From the NCBI RefSeq assembly GCF_000299335.2, contig NZ_CP004387.1, forward strand, positions 1,054,001 to 1,118,000: a stretch of DNA of 64,000 nucleotides, read 5' to 3'. Every line of letters starts with the position of its first letter. Positions within the stretch are counted from its first letter, which is position 1. The position numbers and the translations under genes were made by a program. The notes below the pieces were generated by a model. It was not told the origin of the DNA. It saw only the letters and a list, made by a program, of their open reading frames with translations, and ran no database searches. Source of the stretch: Isoalcanivorax pacificus W11-5. Its GTDB lineage: Bacteria; Pseudomonadota; Gammaproteobacteria; Pseudomonadales; Alcanivoracaceae. Of this stretch, positions 11,078 through 19,358 are shown piece after piece.

Positions 11078-12394
11078 TCAATGATCAGCGGCAGGCAGGC
11101 TGACCCGCAGGCACAGGCCGCCCAGTGGCGAGGCGCTGGCGGAGATATCGCCGTCGTGAGCTTCGACGATCCGGCGCGCCAGCGCCAGGCCGAGGCCGGA
11201 GCCACCGAACTCGCGGTTGCGCGAGGCGGTTTCGGCACGGTACAGGTGATCAAACAGCCGCTCCAGTGCCTCCTCCGGCACCCCCGGTGCGCTGTCTTCC
11301 AGTGTCACGACAATGCGCTGGCCGTCGCGAAGGGCGCGCAGCCGTGCCTCACCGCCGGTATCCGTGTACTTGGTGCTGTTGTGCAGCAGGTTGGCGAGAA
11401 GTTGCCGCAGGCGCGTGGCGTCGCCGTTGATCGGTAATGTCTCGGGCATCTGCCGTGTAAAATCGATATGCCGCTGCCGGAATGAATCCTCAAACAGGCT
11501 GGCCTGCTCTTCGATCAGGTCGGCGAGGTCAAGCTGCTCCATGCGATAGCGCAGCGTGCCGGCATCCGCCAGGGCCAGATCGTGCAGATCGTCGATCAGC
11601 CGGCGCAGGTGCAGGATTTCCTGGTGCAGCGACTCCAGCCGTTTGGGGTCGGCCGGGCGGATGCCGTCCACCAGGGCCTCGATTTCGCCCTGCAGGATGG
11701 CCAGCGGCGTGCGCAGCTCGTGCGAGATATCCGCCAGCCAGCGATCGCGTGCGCGTGCGGCGCGTTCCAGATTGCCGGCCAGGTGATTGATGTCGCGGCT
11801 GAGGGCGCCGAGTTCGTCGCGGCGGTCAGCATACAGCCGGCGCGAATAATCGCCGTTGGCCATGCGTCGCGACATCGCGGCAATGGCCGTGATGGGTTGC
11901 ACCAGGTAACGCGACACAATCCAGGAACCGAGCAGCGCGATCAGCAACGCGATACAGGTGGTGAGCAGCAGCGTACGCCACTGGCGTGCTTCAAAACTGC
12001 GGTCGATGCCATCGCTGATGCGCGCTTCGCGTGGCTGGTAGCCGAGCCAGCCGACAGTGCGCTCGTTGGCCTTCACCGGCAGGAAGACCACGGCCGGTGA
12101 GGGCGGCAAGCCACCGGCCACCGGGCGTCGGTGCGCATCCAGCAGAATCAGGTGAGGCGGAATGCGCAGGCCGGGGCGAGGGTGCGCGCCCGGGCCTTCC
12201 GGCCAGCCGCCTTCGTTGAGGTAATAGTCTGCCAGCCGTTCGCTGAATTCCGTCAGTCGGTAGCGCTCGCGCTTGTCGAGATAGTCCTGCAATGCCCGCT
12301 CGAAACTGAACTGGTATAACGCCGCCGCCGCCAGCACCAGGAAGATGCCGGTGGCGGAGAGAACCAGAAACAGGCGGGTGCGGATACTGTGCAT
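11078..12394 (-). CDS. baeS: Sensor histidine kinase, BaeS-like
   Basis: Inner-membrane kinase of 438 residues and partner of the adjacent BaeR-like regulator. Transmembrane helix 1 spans about residues 8–28, a periplasmic sensor region runs to about 140, and helix 2 spans 141–160. A HAMP linker follows (VQPITAIAAMSRRMANGDYSRR), then the HisKA domain with H225 in DISHELRTPLAIL, and an HATPase domain with NLLHNSTKYTD and GGSGLGLALAR. The gene order kinase-then-regulator matches baeSR of E. coli. Beyond its similarity to BaeS the signal sensed is not visible in the sequence; BaeS responds to envelope damage and to toxic compounds. Confidence 0.88.
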   Translation of the reverse strand: MHSIRTRLFLVLSATGIFLVLAAAALYQFSFERALQDYLDKRERYRLTEFSERLADYYLNEGGWPEGPGAHPRPGLRIPPHLILLDAHRRPVAGGLPPSPAVVFLPVKANERTVGWLGYQPREARISDGIDRSFEARQWRTLLLTTCIALLIALLGSWIVSRYLVQPITAIAAMSRRMANGDYSRRLYADRRDELGALSRDINHLAGNLERAARARDRWLADISHELRTPLAILQGEIEALVDGIRPADPKRLESLHQEILHLRRLIDDLHDLALADAGTLRYRMEQLDLADLIEEQASLFEDSFRQRHIDFTRQMPETLPINGDATRLRQLLANLLHNSTKYTDTGGEARLRALRDGQRIVVTLEDSAPGVPEEALERLFDHLYRAETASRNREFGGSGLGLALARRIVEAHDGDISASASPLGGLCLRVSLPAADH

Positions 12395-12513
12395 GACAAG
12401 GCCCGGGGCAGGGTGCGTGTTATCGGCATGATACCCCAGCGCCTGAACCTGGCGCCGGCGTGCACCGTTTTTTCATATTGCCTGTGGTGTTGGTGTTTGC
12501 TGGGTGTCTGGTT

Positions 12514-12597
12514 GGTGGGATTCGCCGTTGGCTCTTCCCACCCTACCCCCCCGTCGACGCTGCCGTAGGGTGGGAAGAGCCAACGGCGAATCCCACC
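12514..12597. repeat. Perfect 33-bp inverted repeat with 18-bp spacer (REP/MITE-like)
   Basis: Arms at 12514–12546 and 12565–12597 are exact reverse complements. Each arm is itself an imperfect palindrome bounded by GGTGGGA and TCCCACC and ending in GTAGGG, which resembles the widespread GTAGGGTG...CACC class of dispersed bacterial repeats. It lies between the divergent-facing end of the DUF1232 gene and the start of baeS, in a 248-base gap without genes. It may form a cruciform or a very strong RNA hairpin. Confidence 0.9.
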
Positions 12598-12642
12598 GTG
12601 TCCATGCCCGCCGCTCTCCCGCAACCCCGGCAGAACCGCCTC

Positions 12643-13053
12643 TCACCCCCCCAACAAGCCACTCAACCAAAAGTGCCAGAGCAACCAGAACAACCCGGCC
12701 CAGATAAGCAGCAGCACCAGCAGCACGATCAGGGTGAACAGCAACGGACGCTTGATATAGCGGCCGATCCAGCGTGTCGCCTGTTGCTCGGACTCGGTGC
12801 GCACCTCTGTCGGCAGCCGCTTGACCACGAAGCTCACCCCCAGCGGCACAATGATCAGATCATCCACCACGCCGAGAAACGGAATCATGATCGGGATCAG
12901 ATCAAACGGGCTGATCAGGTAGATCGCCAGCAGCAGGCTGACGAGTTTGAGCCAGGTTGGCGTCGCCGGGTGGCGGAAGGCATACCAGAGTACGATGACT
13001 TCGCGCCGGAAGCGCAGAAAGCGGTCGCGCAGAAACGAGGTGATTTTAGCCAT
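12643..13053 (-). CDS. DUF1232 (YkvA-like) small membrane protein
   Basis: Protein of 136 residues with the DUF1232 signature LLAIYLISPFDLIPIMIPFLGVVDDLIIVPLG at about residues 43–75, followed by a cytoplasmic stretch and a very hydrophobic C-terminal helix (FTLIVLLVLLLIWAGLFWLLWHFWL). Function unknown for the family. I chose the ATG at 13053 because GGCGGA is at a good distance; the ATG at 13059 would add two residues. It overlaps the end of the adenosyltransferase gene and is therefore coupled to it. Confidence 0.85.
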   Translation of the reverse strand: MAKITSFLRDRFLRFRREVIVLWYAFRHPATPTWLKLVSLLLAIYLISPFDLIPIMIPFLGVVDDLIIVPLGVSFVVKRLPTEVRTESEQQATRWIGRYIKRPLLFTLIVLLVLLLIWAGLFWLLWHFWLSGLLGG

Positions 13054-13600
13054 GATCATTCCGCCACAGGGTTTCCGGGTGGGTGTGCCGCTGGTTCAGC
13101 GCGCGGGCCAGTACGAACAGAAAGTCCGACAGCCGGTTCAGGTAGGCGAGGCTGACGGTGTTCTGGGATTGCACGGCATGCAGCGTCACCAGACGGCGCT
13201 CGGCGCGGCGTGCGATGGTGCGCACCATGTGCGCCCAGGCAGCGGCCGGATGGCCGCCGGGCAACACGAATTCCTTCAGCGGTGGCAGGGTGTCGTTGAG
13301 CAGCACCTGTTGATGTTCCAGTTCGCTGACGTGCTCGTCGCGCAGCCGTATCAGGCCCGGCACCGCCAGTTCCGCGCCGAGATCAAACAGCCGCTGCTGC
13401 ACGCTGTCCAGTGGCCCGTCCAGGTCGCCGAGGGTGTGGGTACGCAATACACCAAGCGCGGCATTCAGTTCATCCAGATCGCCGAGCGCAGCAAATACCG
13501 GTGCGTCTTTCGGATGCCGCGAACCGTCCGCCAGGCCGCTTTCGCCGCCGTCGCCACTGCGGGTGGTGACACGGCTGATGCGATGCTTGTCGTCGTTCAA
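13046..13600 (-). CDS. Corrinoid adenosyltransferase, PduO type
   Basis: ATP:cob(I)alamin adenosyltransferase of the PduO/EutT-like fold, which makes coenzyme B12. The conserved N-terminal loop TTRSGDGGESGLADGSRHPKD and GDLDELNAALG, the central FVLPGGHPAAAWAHMVRTIARRAER and the C-terminal YLNRLSDFLFVLAR are diagnostic. The likely start is the TTG at 13600, which overlaps the TGA stop of the TonB-receptor gene (TTTTGA) with GGGAG upstream; this gives 184 residues, the family size. No ATG fits. The tight overlap with the receptor gene suggests joint expression and a shared link to cobalamin. Confidence 0.9.
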   Translation of the reverse strand: MNDDKHRISRVTTRSGDGGESGLADGSRHPKDAPVFAALGDLDELNAALGVLRTHTLGDLDGPLDSVQQRLFDLGAELAVPGLIRLRDEHVSELEHQQVLLNDTLPPLKEFVLPGGHPAAAWAHMVRTIARRAERRLVTLHAVQSQNTVSLAYLNRLSDFLFVLARALNQRHTHPETLWRNDHG

Positions 13601-15609
13601 AACTCGGCTCCCAGCGTCACCATGTAGTGCCGGCCCGGCAGGGGGTAGGTGTCCCACGCATCGCCGGCGGCGTTCAGGAAGGCGATGTCGGTGACATTGC
13701 GATCCTGCAGGTTGTGCACGGCGGCGCGCAGGTAAAGCGCGCGGTAGCGCGCCGTGGCGGCGAGGTCGGTCCAGCGATAGCTGTCCAGTTGCTGGAGGTT
13801 GTTGTCCAGATCGTTACCGATATAGCGCTTGCCGATATAGCGTTGCGACACGGCCAGGCGCAGCCAGTCCAGCGCCTGCCAGTCCAGTTGCAGATAGCCG
13901 CTGCGTTCCGGCACGCCGGGGACGTCATTGCGGGCATAAGGACCGTCGACAAAGCGTGCGCGTTGCAGCGTGCCGTTGACGGTCAGCCACAGGCCTTCTT
14001 CGAGTTGCCACTGGCTATTGAGGGTAACGCCGTCGCGGCGGGTGTCGTCGTCGAGGTTGGTGTTGCCACCAAACGGGCCGGCGCCGGGGTCATAGATGAT
14101 TTCGTTCTCGTAGCGGCCGCGCCAGTAGGTCAGCGACGAGCGCTGGCGACCCTGTTGCCAGCGCAGGCCGGTGGTGTAGAGCTTGCCGGTCTGCGGGATT
14201 ACGGTGCCGACGCCGGTGGCCGGCGAGAGCTCATCCAGCGTGGCGACACGCGCGTTGCGACTGCCGCTGATAAATAGCGCCAGTTGCTGTACCGGGAAAT
14301 AGGTCAGGCCGGCCTCGTAGATTTCATAGCGATCGGTGAAGCGGTCCGAGGCGCTGGCAAATGGGTTCATTTCATCTGTGGTTTGCGTCACCTTTTCACT
14401 GCGCACCCCGGCGGTGACATGCAGACGCTCGGTCAGGCGGCTGGTGCTCTGTGCGTACCAGGCTTCCTGGCGTTGATCGATGTCCTTTGTGCCGGTGGGG
14501 TTGCCGATATTGGCTTTCACATCGGCGGTGTCGGCTTCGTAATCGCTCTGGTACAGATCCCAGCCGAGCGTCCATTCGTGACGCACTGGCCCGGTATCGA
14601 GCACGCCGGTCAGGCGTGGTGTGACGCTGAAGCCCTTGATCTCGGTTTCCGCATAGAACGGAAAGCTGGAGTCGTCGAAGTAGTATTGCTGGCGCTTGCG
14701 GCGTGCGCCGGCTTCCAGGTGAATGTTCACCTTGTCGCCGTGAATCACGACGCCCGGCATCACATACACGCCGTCCTGATCGGCCCAGTCCAGTGGCGTA
14801 CCGGTACCCTCCGGGTCATCGCGGAACGCATTGATGCCGGCCCCGGGATTGACCTGCCGGCCGCCGGGAATACCCAACTCCTGCCTGTCGGCCTGCGCGG
14901 TGAGATAGAAGGTCGTGTCGTCCAGCCGGTGGCGCAGGTCGGCAAAGGCAGTGCGCTGCTTGAGCGCGTTGTTGTCGCGGTAACCGTCGGTGTTGCGCGC
15001 CTGCACCGAGGCCAGCACGCTGCTGCGCTCGTTGGCCAGCGCGCCCCAGGCGTCGCCAGCCTTGGTGTCGTAGCTGCCGCCTGTCACCGAGACGCCCGCG
15101 CCGGTGTGCGGGTCTTCTTTCGTGACGATATTGATGATCCCCGACGACGCGCCACTGCCGTACAGCACGGCACCTGCGCCGGGAAGCACTTCGATACGGT
15201 CGATCATGGCCAGCGGAATGGCGGAGAAATCCACCCCGGCCAGGTCCACGTCATTCAGGCGCCGGCCATTGAGCAGCACCAGTGTGTTCTGTGCAGCGGT
15301 GCCACCAAAGCCGAGCAGATCCGCCGCAACGCGGCTGTCGCCGATACCGTAAAAACGTGCGGCGCTGACACCGCCGACGCTGTCCAGCACATCGCCCAGT
15401 GTGGTGACCGGCATGCGGCGGATATCCTCGGCGGTCAGTACCACGCTGCCGACGGGCAGGCGGCTGACCCGGTCGCCGGTCCGCGAGGCGGTCACTTCCA
15501 CCGGCGACAGCCGGCCAGGCTCATCCGCCTGCACGGGCAGGGCGCAGGTCAGGGCCAGCGTCAGGGCGGTGAGGCGTACGGGGGGAGCAAGCAAGGTGGA
15601 TCTGAACAT
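13597..15609 (-). CDS. TonB-dependent outer-membrane receptor (possibly cobalamin, BtuB-like)
   Basis: Outer-membrane receptor of 670 residues: signal peptide (LTALTLALTCALPVQA), a possible TonB box near LSPVEVTAS, a plug domain with NTLVLLNGRRLNDVDLAGVDFSAIP and IDRIEVLPGAGAVLYGSGASSGIINIVTK, then a beta-barrel ending in phenylalanine (YMVTLGAEF). The frame extends upstream to 16020, but the ATG at 15609 begins a proper signal peptide and the upstream part overlaps panE. The substrate is inferred as a corrinoid only because the stop overlaps the adenosyltransferase start. I see no cobalamin riboswitch in the 101-base upstream gap, so an iron-chelate substrate is possible. Confidence 0.85.
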   Translation of the reverse strand: MFRSTLLAPPVRLTALTLALTCALPVQADEPGRLSPVEVTASRTGDRVSRLPVGSVVLTAEDIRRMPVTTLGDVLDSVGGVSAARFYGIGDSRVAADLLGFGGTAAQNTLVLLNGRRLNDVDLAGVDFSAIPLAMIDRIEVLPGAGAVLYGSGASSGIINIVTKEDPHTGAGVSVTGGSYDTKAGDAWGALANERSSVLASVQARNTDGYRDNNALKQRTAFADLRHRLDDTTFYLTAQADRQELGIPGGRQVNPGAGINAFRDDPEGTGTPLDWADQDGVYVMPGVVIHGDKVNIHLEAGARRKRQQYYFDDSSFPFYAETEIKGFSVTPRLTGVLDTGPVRHEWTLGWDLYQSDYEADTADVKANIGNPTGTKDIDQRQEAWYAQSTSRLTERLHVTAGVRSEKVTQTTDEMNPFASASDRFTDRYEIYEAGLTYFPVQQLALFISGSRNARVATLDELSPATGVGTVIPQTGKLYTTGLRWQQGRQRSSLTYWRGRYENEIIYDPGAGPFGGNTNLDDDTRRDGVTLNSQWQLEEGLWLTVNGTLQRARFVDGPYARNDVPGVPERSGYLQLDWQALDWLRLAVSQRYIGKRYIGNDLDNNLQQLDSYRWTDLAATARYRALYLRAAVHNLQDRNVTDIAFLNAAGDAWDTYPLPGRHYMVTLGAEF

Positions 15610-15710
15610 CCTGATGTCCTCTGCGGGCAGCGGCGCGTCCGGAATGCGCCGTCTGACGCACCTTACAACAGCGCGCCGATGCCGTCTGTGAAAGTCGTGT
15701 GCCATGGTAA

Positions 15711-16580
15711 TCAACGCGGCGCCAGCGCACCAACTTCCGCAATGAGACGGGCCTGCCCGGGCAGCGCGATGCCGAGCCGGGCCGCCTCGCGCAGCAGATA
15801 CCCGTTGATGAAATCGATTTCGGTCACGCGACCGGCACGCACGTCCGCGCGCATCGACGAGGTATTGGCGGCGGTGGCGTGGGCCAGGGCCAGCGCGCGG
15901 CCGGCGGTGTCGCCGGGCCAGTCCGGCAGCAGCTGGCTGGCGACCTGATCGACCTCGGCGGCGAGGGCATGCAGACGCGGGTGCAACGCGGTATCGGTGA
16001 GCAGCGCGCCGTTGTCGCAATCATGCAGCGCGGTGAGCGGGTTGATGATCGCGTTGACGGAGAGTTTCAGCCATTGCTGCAGGTGAATATCGGTGCGCCA
16101 GTGCAATTGCGGCCAGTGACGGGCGAGGGGGGCGAACCAGTCCGGCGGCGTGCTGTGTCCGTCGCCGAACAGCGTCGGGTTTTGCGCAGCGAGGTGAACA
16201 TGTTCGCCACCGCCGGGCAGTGCTTCGCGCCAGGCACCACTGTTGGCGATGGCCTCGATGATATGCGGAGACGGCGCCGGCAGGCCGTCCAGGCTGCCGA
16301 GGCCGTTCTGTAACCGGATCAGTGTGGTGTCTGCGTTCAGGCGCGCTCGCAGCGGTGCGAGCGCGCCGAGGCTCTGGGCCGCCTTGGTGGCCAGCACCAG
16401 ATGGGTGATCGGCGCGTTGTCGTCGCCGGCCAGCTGCAGATCGTGCACCGTGCCGTCGGGCAGTGTCAGGCGGCGGCGGGTGGCGCTGCGGCCGGCCAGC
16501 CGCACGGCAAAGCCGGCCTGTCCGAAATAAAAGGCCGCCAGCGTGCCAAGGTTACCGGCGCCGAGCAGATGCCAGTGCAT
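15711..16580 (-). CDS. panE: 2-dehydropantoate 2-reductase (ketopantoate reductase)
   Basis: NADPH-dependent reductase making pantoate for pantothenate and CoA synthesis. It has 289 residues, near the usual size. The Rossmann dinucleotide motif is G7-A-G-N-L-G12 at the extreme N-terminus. The C-terminal ApbA domain shows WLKLSVNAIINPLTALHDCDNGALL, which contains the catalytic lysine, and RADVRAGRVTEIDFINGYLL near residue 250. It starts two bases after the stop of the upstream response-regulator gene, so it is in the same transcript. Confidence 0.9.
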   Translation of the reverse strand: MHWHLLGAGNLGTLAAFYFGQAGFAVRLAGRSATRRRLTLPDGTVHDLQLAGDDNAPITHLVLATKAAQSLGALAPLRARLNADTTLIRLQNGLGSLDGLPAPSPHIIEAIANSGAWREALPGGGEHVHLAAQNPTLFGDGHSTPPDWFAPLARHWPQLHWRTDIHLQQWLKLSVNAIINPLTALHDCDNGALLTDTALHPRLHALAAEVDQVASQLLPDWPGDTAGRALALAHATAANTSSMRADVRAGRVTEIDFINGYLLREAARLGIALPGQARLIAEVGALAPR

Positions 16581-16582
16581 GG

Positions 16583-17563
16583 TCAGGCGCCCGGGGCATG
16601 GGGGGCGAGCATCGGGCAGGGCACTTCGACAATGCGTTGCAACAGCGCCGATTCCGGCAGCGCGTCGCGGGCAGCGCTGAACAGGTCATCGGCCTGCTGG
16701 CGGGACGGCTGGTCGGCGGTACACAGGCTGATGCTGACCTGCAGCGAATGGAAGCCACCGGTGGTCTGGAAGGCGCGGTGATTGAGGCCATCATACAGCC
16801 GCTTGAAACTGCCGGGGGTGCTGTGCGCCCGGTCCGGTTGCCAGGTGATCAGGGCAAAGGTATCCGGTGCCAGCCGGGCGAGAATATCCAGCGGCCGCAC
16901 CATCTGCTTCAGGCGCCGGCTGAAGGCCAGCAGCAGCTGGTCACACAGGCGCGTGCCGAATTGCTGTTGCAGGGCGTCGAGTGTGTCGATGCGGCACAGC
17001 AGCAGGCTGGCGGCCCCGCCGCGGGCGTGCGCATGGCGCAGGGCGTCGTGCAGGCGGCGCTTGGCATAGGGCTGGTTGCCGAAGCCGGTGAGCGGGTCGA
17101 TCAGCGTCTGCTTCTGCATGGTCGACAGGGCGTCGAGGAGCCGCTGGTTGTCGGCCAGGATGCGGTTCTGCATCGCCACCAGCCGGTCGGCGGCGAACAC
17201 GCGTGGCAGCAGCTGCGCGGTCATGCCGGATTTCGGCACGAAGTCATCGACCCCTTCATCGAACGCCTGCCGCAGCGCGTCCTGTTCTTCGCGGGCGGTG
17301 AGCAGGATCACGTACGTGTAGCGGTTGTGCGCTTCATCCATCTGGCGGATGCGGCGGGTCAGGGCGAGGCCGTCGATGTCCGGCATCATCCAGTCGGCGA
17401 TGACGATCTGTGCCGGCTGTTCGGCCAGCACGCTCAGGGCCTCGCTGGCAGAGCTGGCGTGGCGCACGTCCCGGTAGCCGGCCTGGCCCAGCGTGCGGGC
17501 GACCAGGGTGGCCGAGAAGCGGGTGTCATCGACCACCAGTACGCGGGTGTCGGGATTGGTCAT
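16583..17563 (-). CDS. Response regulator with degenerate GGDEF domain
   Basis: 326 residues: a receiver domain with phospho-acceptor D57 (IVIADWMMPDIDG) and a C-terminal domain with the GGDEF-family entry motif IDPLTGFGN at about 155–163. Where active diguanylate cyclases have GG(D/E)EF, this protein reads RLAPDTFALI (about residues 230–239), so it should not make c-di-GMP. The usual receiver switch lysine region is DDFVPKSG. It may bind another protein or act as a pseudo-enzyme scaffold. It sits between an AmpG-like permease gene upstream and panE downstream, with two bases to the latter. No matching kinase gene is adjacent. Confidence 0.85.
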   Translation of the reverse strand: MTNPDTRVLVVDDTRFSATLVARTLGQAGYRDVRHASSASEALSVLAEQPAQIVIADWMMPDIDGLALTRRIRQMDEAHNRYTYVILLTAREEQDALRQAFDEGVDDFVPKSGMTAQLLPRVFAADRLVAMQNRILADNQRLLDALSTMQKQTLIDPLTGFGNQPYAKRRLHDALRHAHARGGAASLLLCRIDTLDALQQQFGTRLCDQLLLAFSRRLKQMVRPLDILARLAPDTFALITWQPDRAHSTPGSFKRLYDGLNHRAFQTTGGFHSLQVSISLCTADQPSRQQADDLFSAARDALPESALLQRIVEVPCPMLAPHAPGA

Positions 17564-17644
17564 GGTTGCCCTGCCGGAGAGTCCATCATTGTGCGAGGTG
17601 ACTATAGTCGCGCGCCTGCGGTGGGGAAATCGCCGGCGCGCCGG

Positions 17645-19012
17645 TCAGCCACTGTCAGTGCGGCGCGCGACCTCGGTGTGGGTCGGGAAGCGGCGCATCA
17701 GCAGCCACAGCAGCGGCAGCCCGCACAGTGCCAGCGCGGCGGTGATCAGGAAGAATACCGACCAGTTGCCGTCGAGCCGGTCGACCATATAGCCGCTGCC
17801 GGCGGACAGCCAGATGCGCGACAGGTTGCCCAGCGAGGCCAGCAGTGAATACTGCGTGGCGGTGTAGGCCACGTTGCACAGGCTGGAGATATAGGCCACG
17901 AATGCCACCGTCACCAGGCCACTGGTGAGGTTGTCGGAGATCACCGCAATGGCCAGCATCCAGGTCTGCTGGCCGACCACCGCGAGCAGGGAATAGGTCA
18001 GGTTGGTGGCCGCCGCCAGCAGGCCGGCGACGAACAGTGCCTTGAGATAGCCGAGCCGGTGCGCCAGCACACCGCCGAGCAACACGCCGAGCATGTTGGC
18101 AGCAAACCCGTACAGCTTGGCGATATTGGCGATCTCGTCCAGCTCGAAACCCAGTTCCCGGTAAAACACGCCCGACATGCGCCCGAGCATGGCGTCGCCG
18201 AACTTGAACAGGAAAATGAACGCCAGCATCAGCAGCCAGCCGTCGCGACGCATGAACTCTGCAAACGGCGCCACCACGGCGCTGTTCATCCAGGCCAGCA
18301 GCGCCGCGAGCCGTGACGGGAAGCGTGCGGCCAGCCGGGCACGGGTCTTCTCTTCTTCCTCGTCCACCGCCTGCACGCTGCGCCGCTGCGGTTCCGGGCT
18401 GAGCAGGATGGCCAGCATGCCCACCAGCACGGCCAGTGCCAGCACCTGATAGGCCGTGTGCCAGCCAAACGCCTTGGCCAGATACAGGCCGCCGGCGCCG
18501 CCGATCACAGTGCCGCCCAGGTGCCAGCCCCAGATCGCCACGGCGGAGCCGTTGCCGAGCTGTTCCGCAGGCAGCACTTCGATGCGGTAGGCATCAATGA
18601 CGATGTCCTGGGTGGCACTGGCGGTGGTGACCAGCAGCGTGGCCATGGCCATCATCAGCAGGTGCTGGCCGGGTGAGGCGAATGACATCCACAGGATCGC
18701 AGCCATCAGCCACAGCTGCGTAAACAGCGCCCAGCCACGCCGCTGGCCGAAGGTGGCGCAGAACCAGGGCAGGCGCAGCCGGTCGATCAGCGGCGCCCAG
18801 AGAAAATTGATGGCGTACGGGGTGGCGGCCAGGGCGAACAGGCCGATATCCGTGCGGCTGACACCAGCGTCCTTGAGCCAGATGGACAGGTTGCTGAACA
18901 CCAGCGGCGCCGGCAGGCCGCTGGCAAAGCCCAGCGCCAGCAGCGTCAGCATGCGGCGGGTCAGATAGGGTTGCAGGCCACGGGCAAAGGACGGGAACAG
19001 ACGGGGTCGCAT
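17645..19012 (-). CDS. ampG: AmpG-like MFS permease
   Basis: Major-facilitator permease of 455 residues resembling AmpG, which imports GlcNAc-1,6-anhydroMurNAc peptides for recycling. Typical elements are the N-terminal MLTLLALGFASGLPAPLVFSNLSIWLKDAGVS, then TDIGLFALAATPYAINFLWAPLIDRL, the SATQDIVIDAYRIEVL loop and about 12–14 hydrophobic helices. A charged cytoplasmic loop (VDEEEEKTRARLAARF, near 217–232) separates the halves. The window also carries ampD and ampE, so both the importer and the cytoplasmic amidase of the pathway are present, though in separate transcripts. Some AmpG-family members have other substrates, so the specificity is inferred. Confidence 0.85.
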   Translation of the reverse strand: MRPRLFPSFARGLQPYLTRRMLTLLALGFASGLPAPLVFSNLSIWLKDAGVSRTDIGLFALAATPYAINFLWAPLIDRLRLPWFCATFGQRRGWALFTQLWLMAAILWMSFASPGQHLLMMAMATLLVTTASATQDIVIDAYRIEVLPAEQLGNGSAVAIWGWHLGGTVIGGAGGLYLAKAFGWHTAYQVLALAVLVGMLAILLSPEPQRRSVQAVDEEEEKTRARLAARFPSRLAALLAWMNSAVVAPFAEFMRRDGWLLMLAFIFLFKFGDAMLGRMSGVFYRELGFELDEIANIAKLYGFAANMLGVLLGGVLAHRLGYLKALFVAGLLAAATNLTYSLLAVVGQQTWMLAIAVISDNLTSGLVTVAFVAYISSLCNVAYTATQYSLLASLGNLSRIWLSAGSGYMVDRLDGNWSVFFLITAALALCGLPLLWLLMRRFPTHTEVARRTDSG

Positions 19013-19065
19013 CGGCAGCCTTCAGGTGGAAACACAAGCTGGCAAGTATGCCTGCGGGCAAGCCA

Positions 19066-19356
19066 TCACGGCCAGCCGAGCTGCGCCACACTGACGCGGC
19101 CGGCACGCACCACCACCCCTTCGGCACGCAGCCGGCGCGCCTGTTCGGCGCCCATCGGCAACTGGCCATCGGCACGCACGATGCGGTGCCAGGGCAGTTT
19201 TGAGCCGGGCGGCAGGTGCGACAGGGTACGGCCCACGTGGCGGGCATGGCGCGGATAACCCGCCAGCGCCGCCACCTGGCCGTAGCTGCAGACGCGGCCC
19301 TGCGGGACCGCGCCGACGATCTGCCAGACCGCCTCCTCGAACGACGGCGCGTCCAC
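19066..19356 (-). CDS. Alkyltransferase-like protein (ATL/YbaZ type)
   Basis: Small DNA-binding protein of 96 residues related to the O6-alkylguanine transferase C-terminal domain. The catalytic PCHR motif reads P-W56-H-R-I-V, so the reactive cysteine is replaced by tryptophan as in E. coli Atl (YbaZ). Such proteins bind O6-alkylguanine and hand the lesion to nucleotide-excision repair without removing the alkyl group. Other family marks are RVCSYGQVAALAGYPRHARHVGRTL. The start is the GTG at 19356, two bases after the TGA of the SDR gene; no ATG fits and a longer open frame upstream is only a shadow of the SDR gene. Confidence 0.88.
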   Translation of the reverse strand: MDAPSFEEAVWQIVGAVPQGRVCSYGQVAALAGYPRHARHVGRTLSHLPPGSKLPWHRIVRADGQLPMGAEQARRLRAEGVVVRAGRVSVAQLGWP

Positions 19357-19358
19357 GC

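Noticed and set aside
15610-15710. Cobalamin riboswitch before the TonB receptor
   Set aside because: The gap is too short and no B12-box-like sequence is present.
15610-16020. N-terminal extension of the TonB-receptor frame
   Set aside because: It would overlap panE and lacks a signal peptide; the ATG at 15609 starts a normal one.
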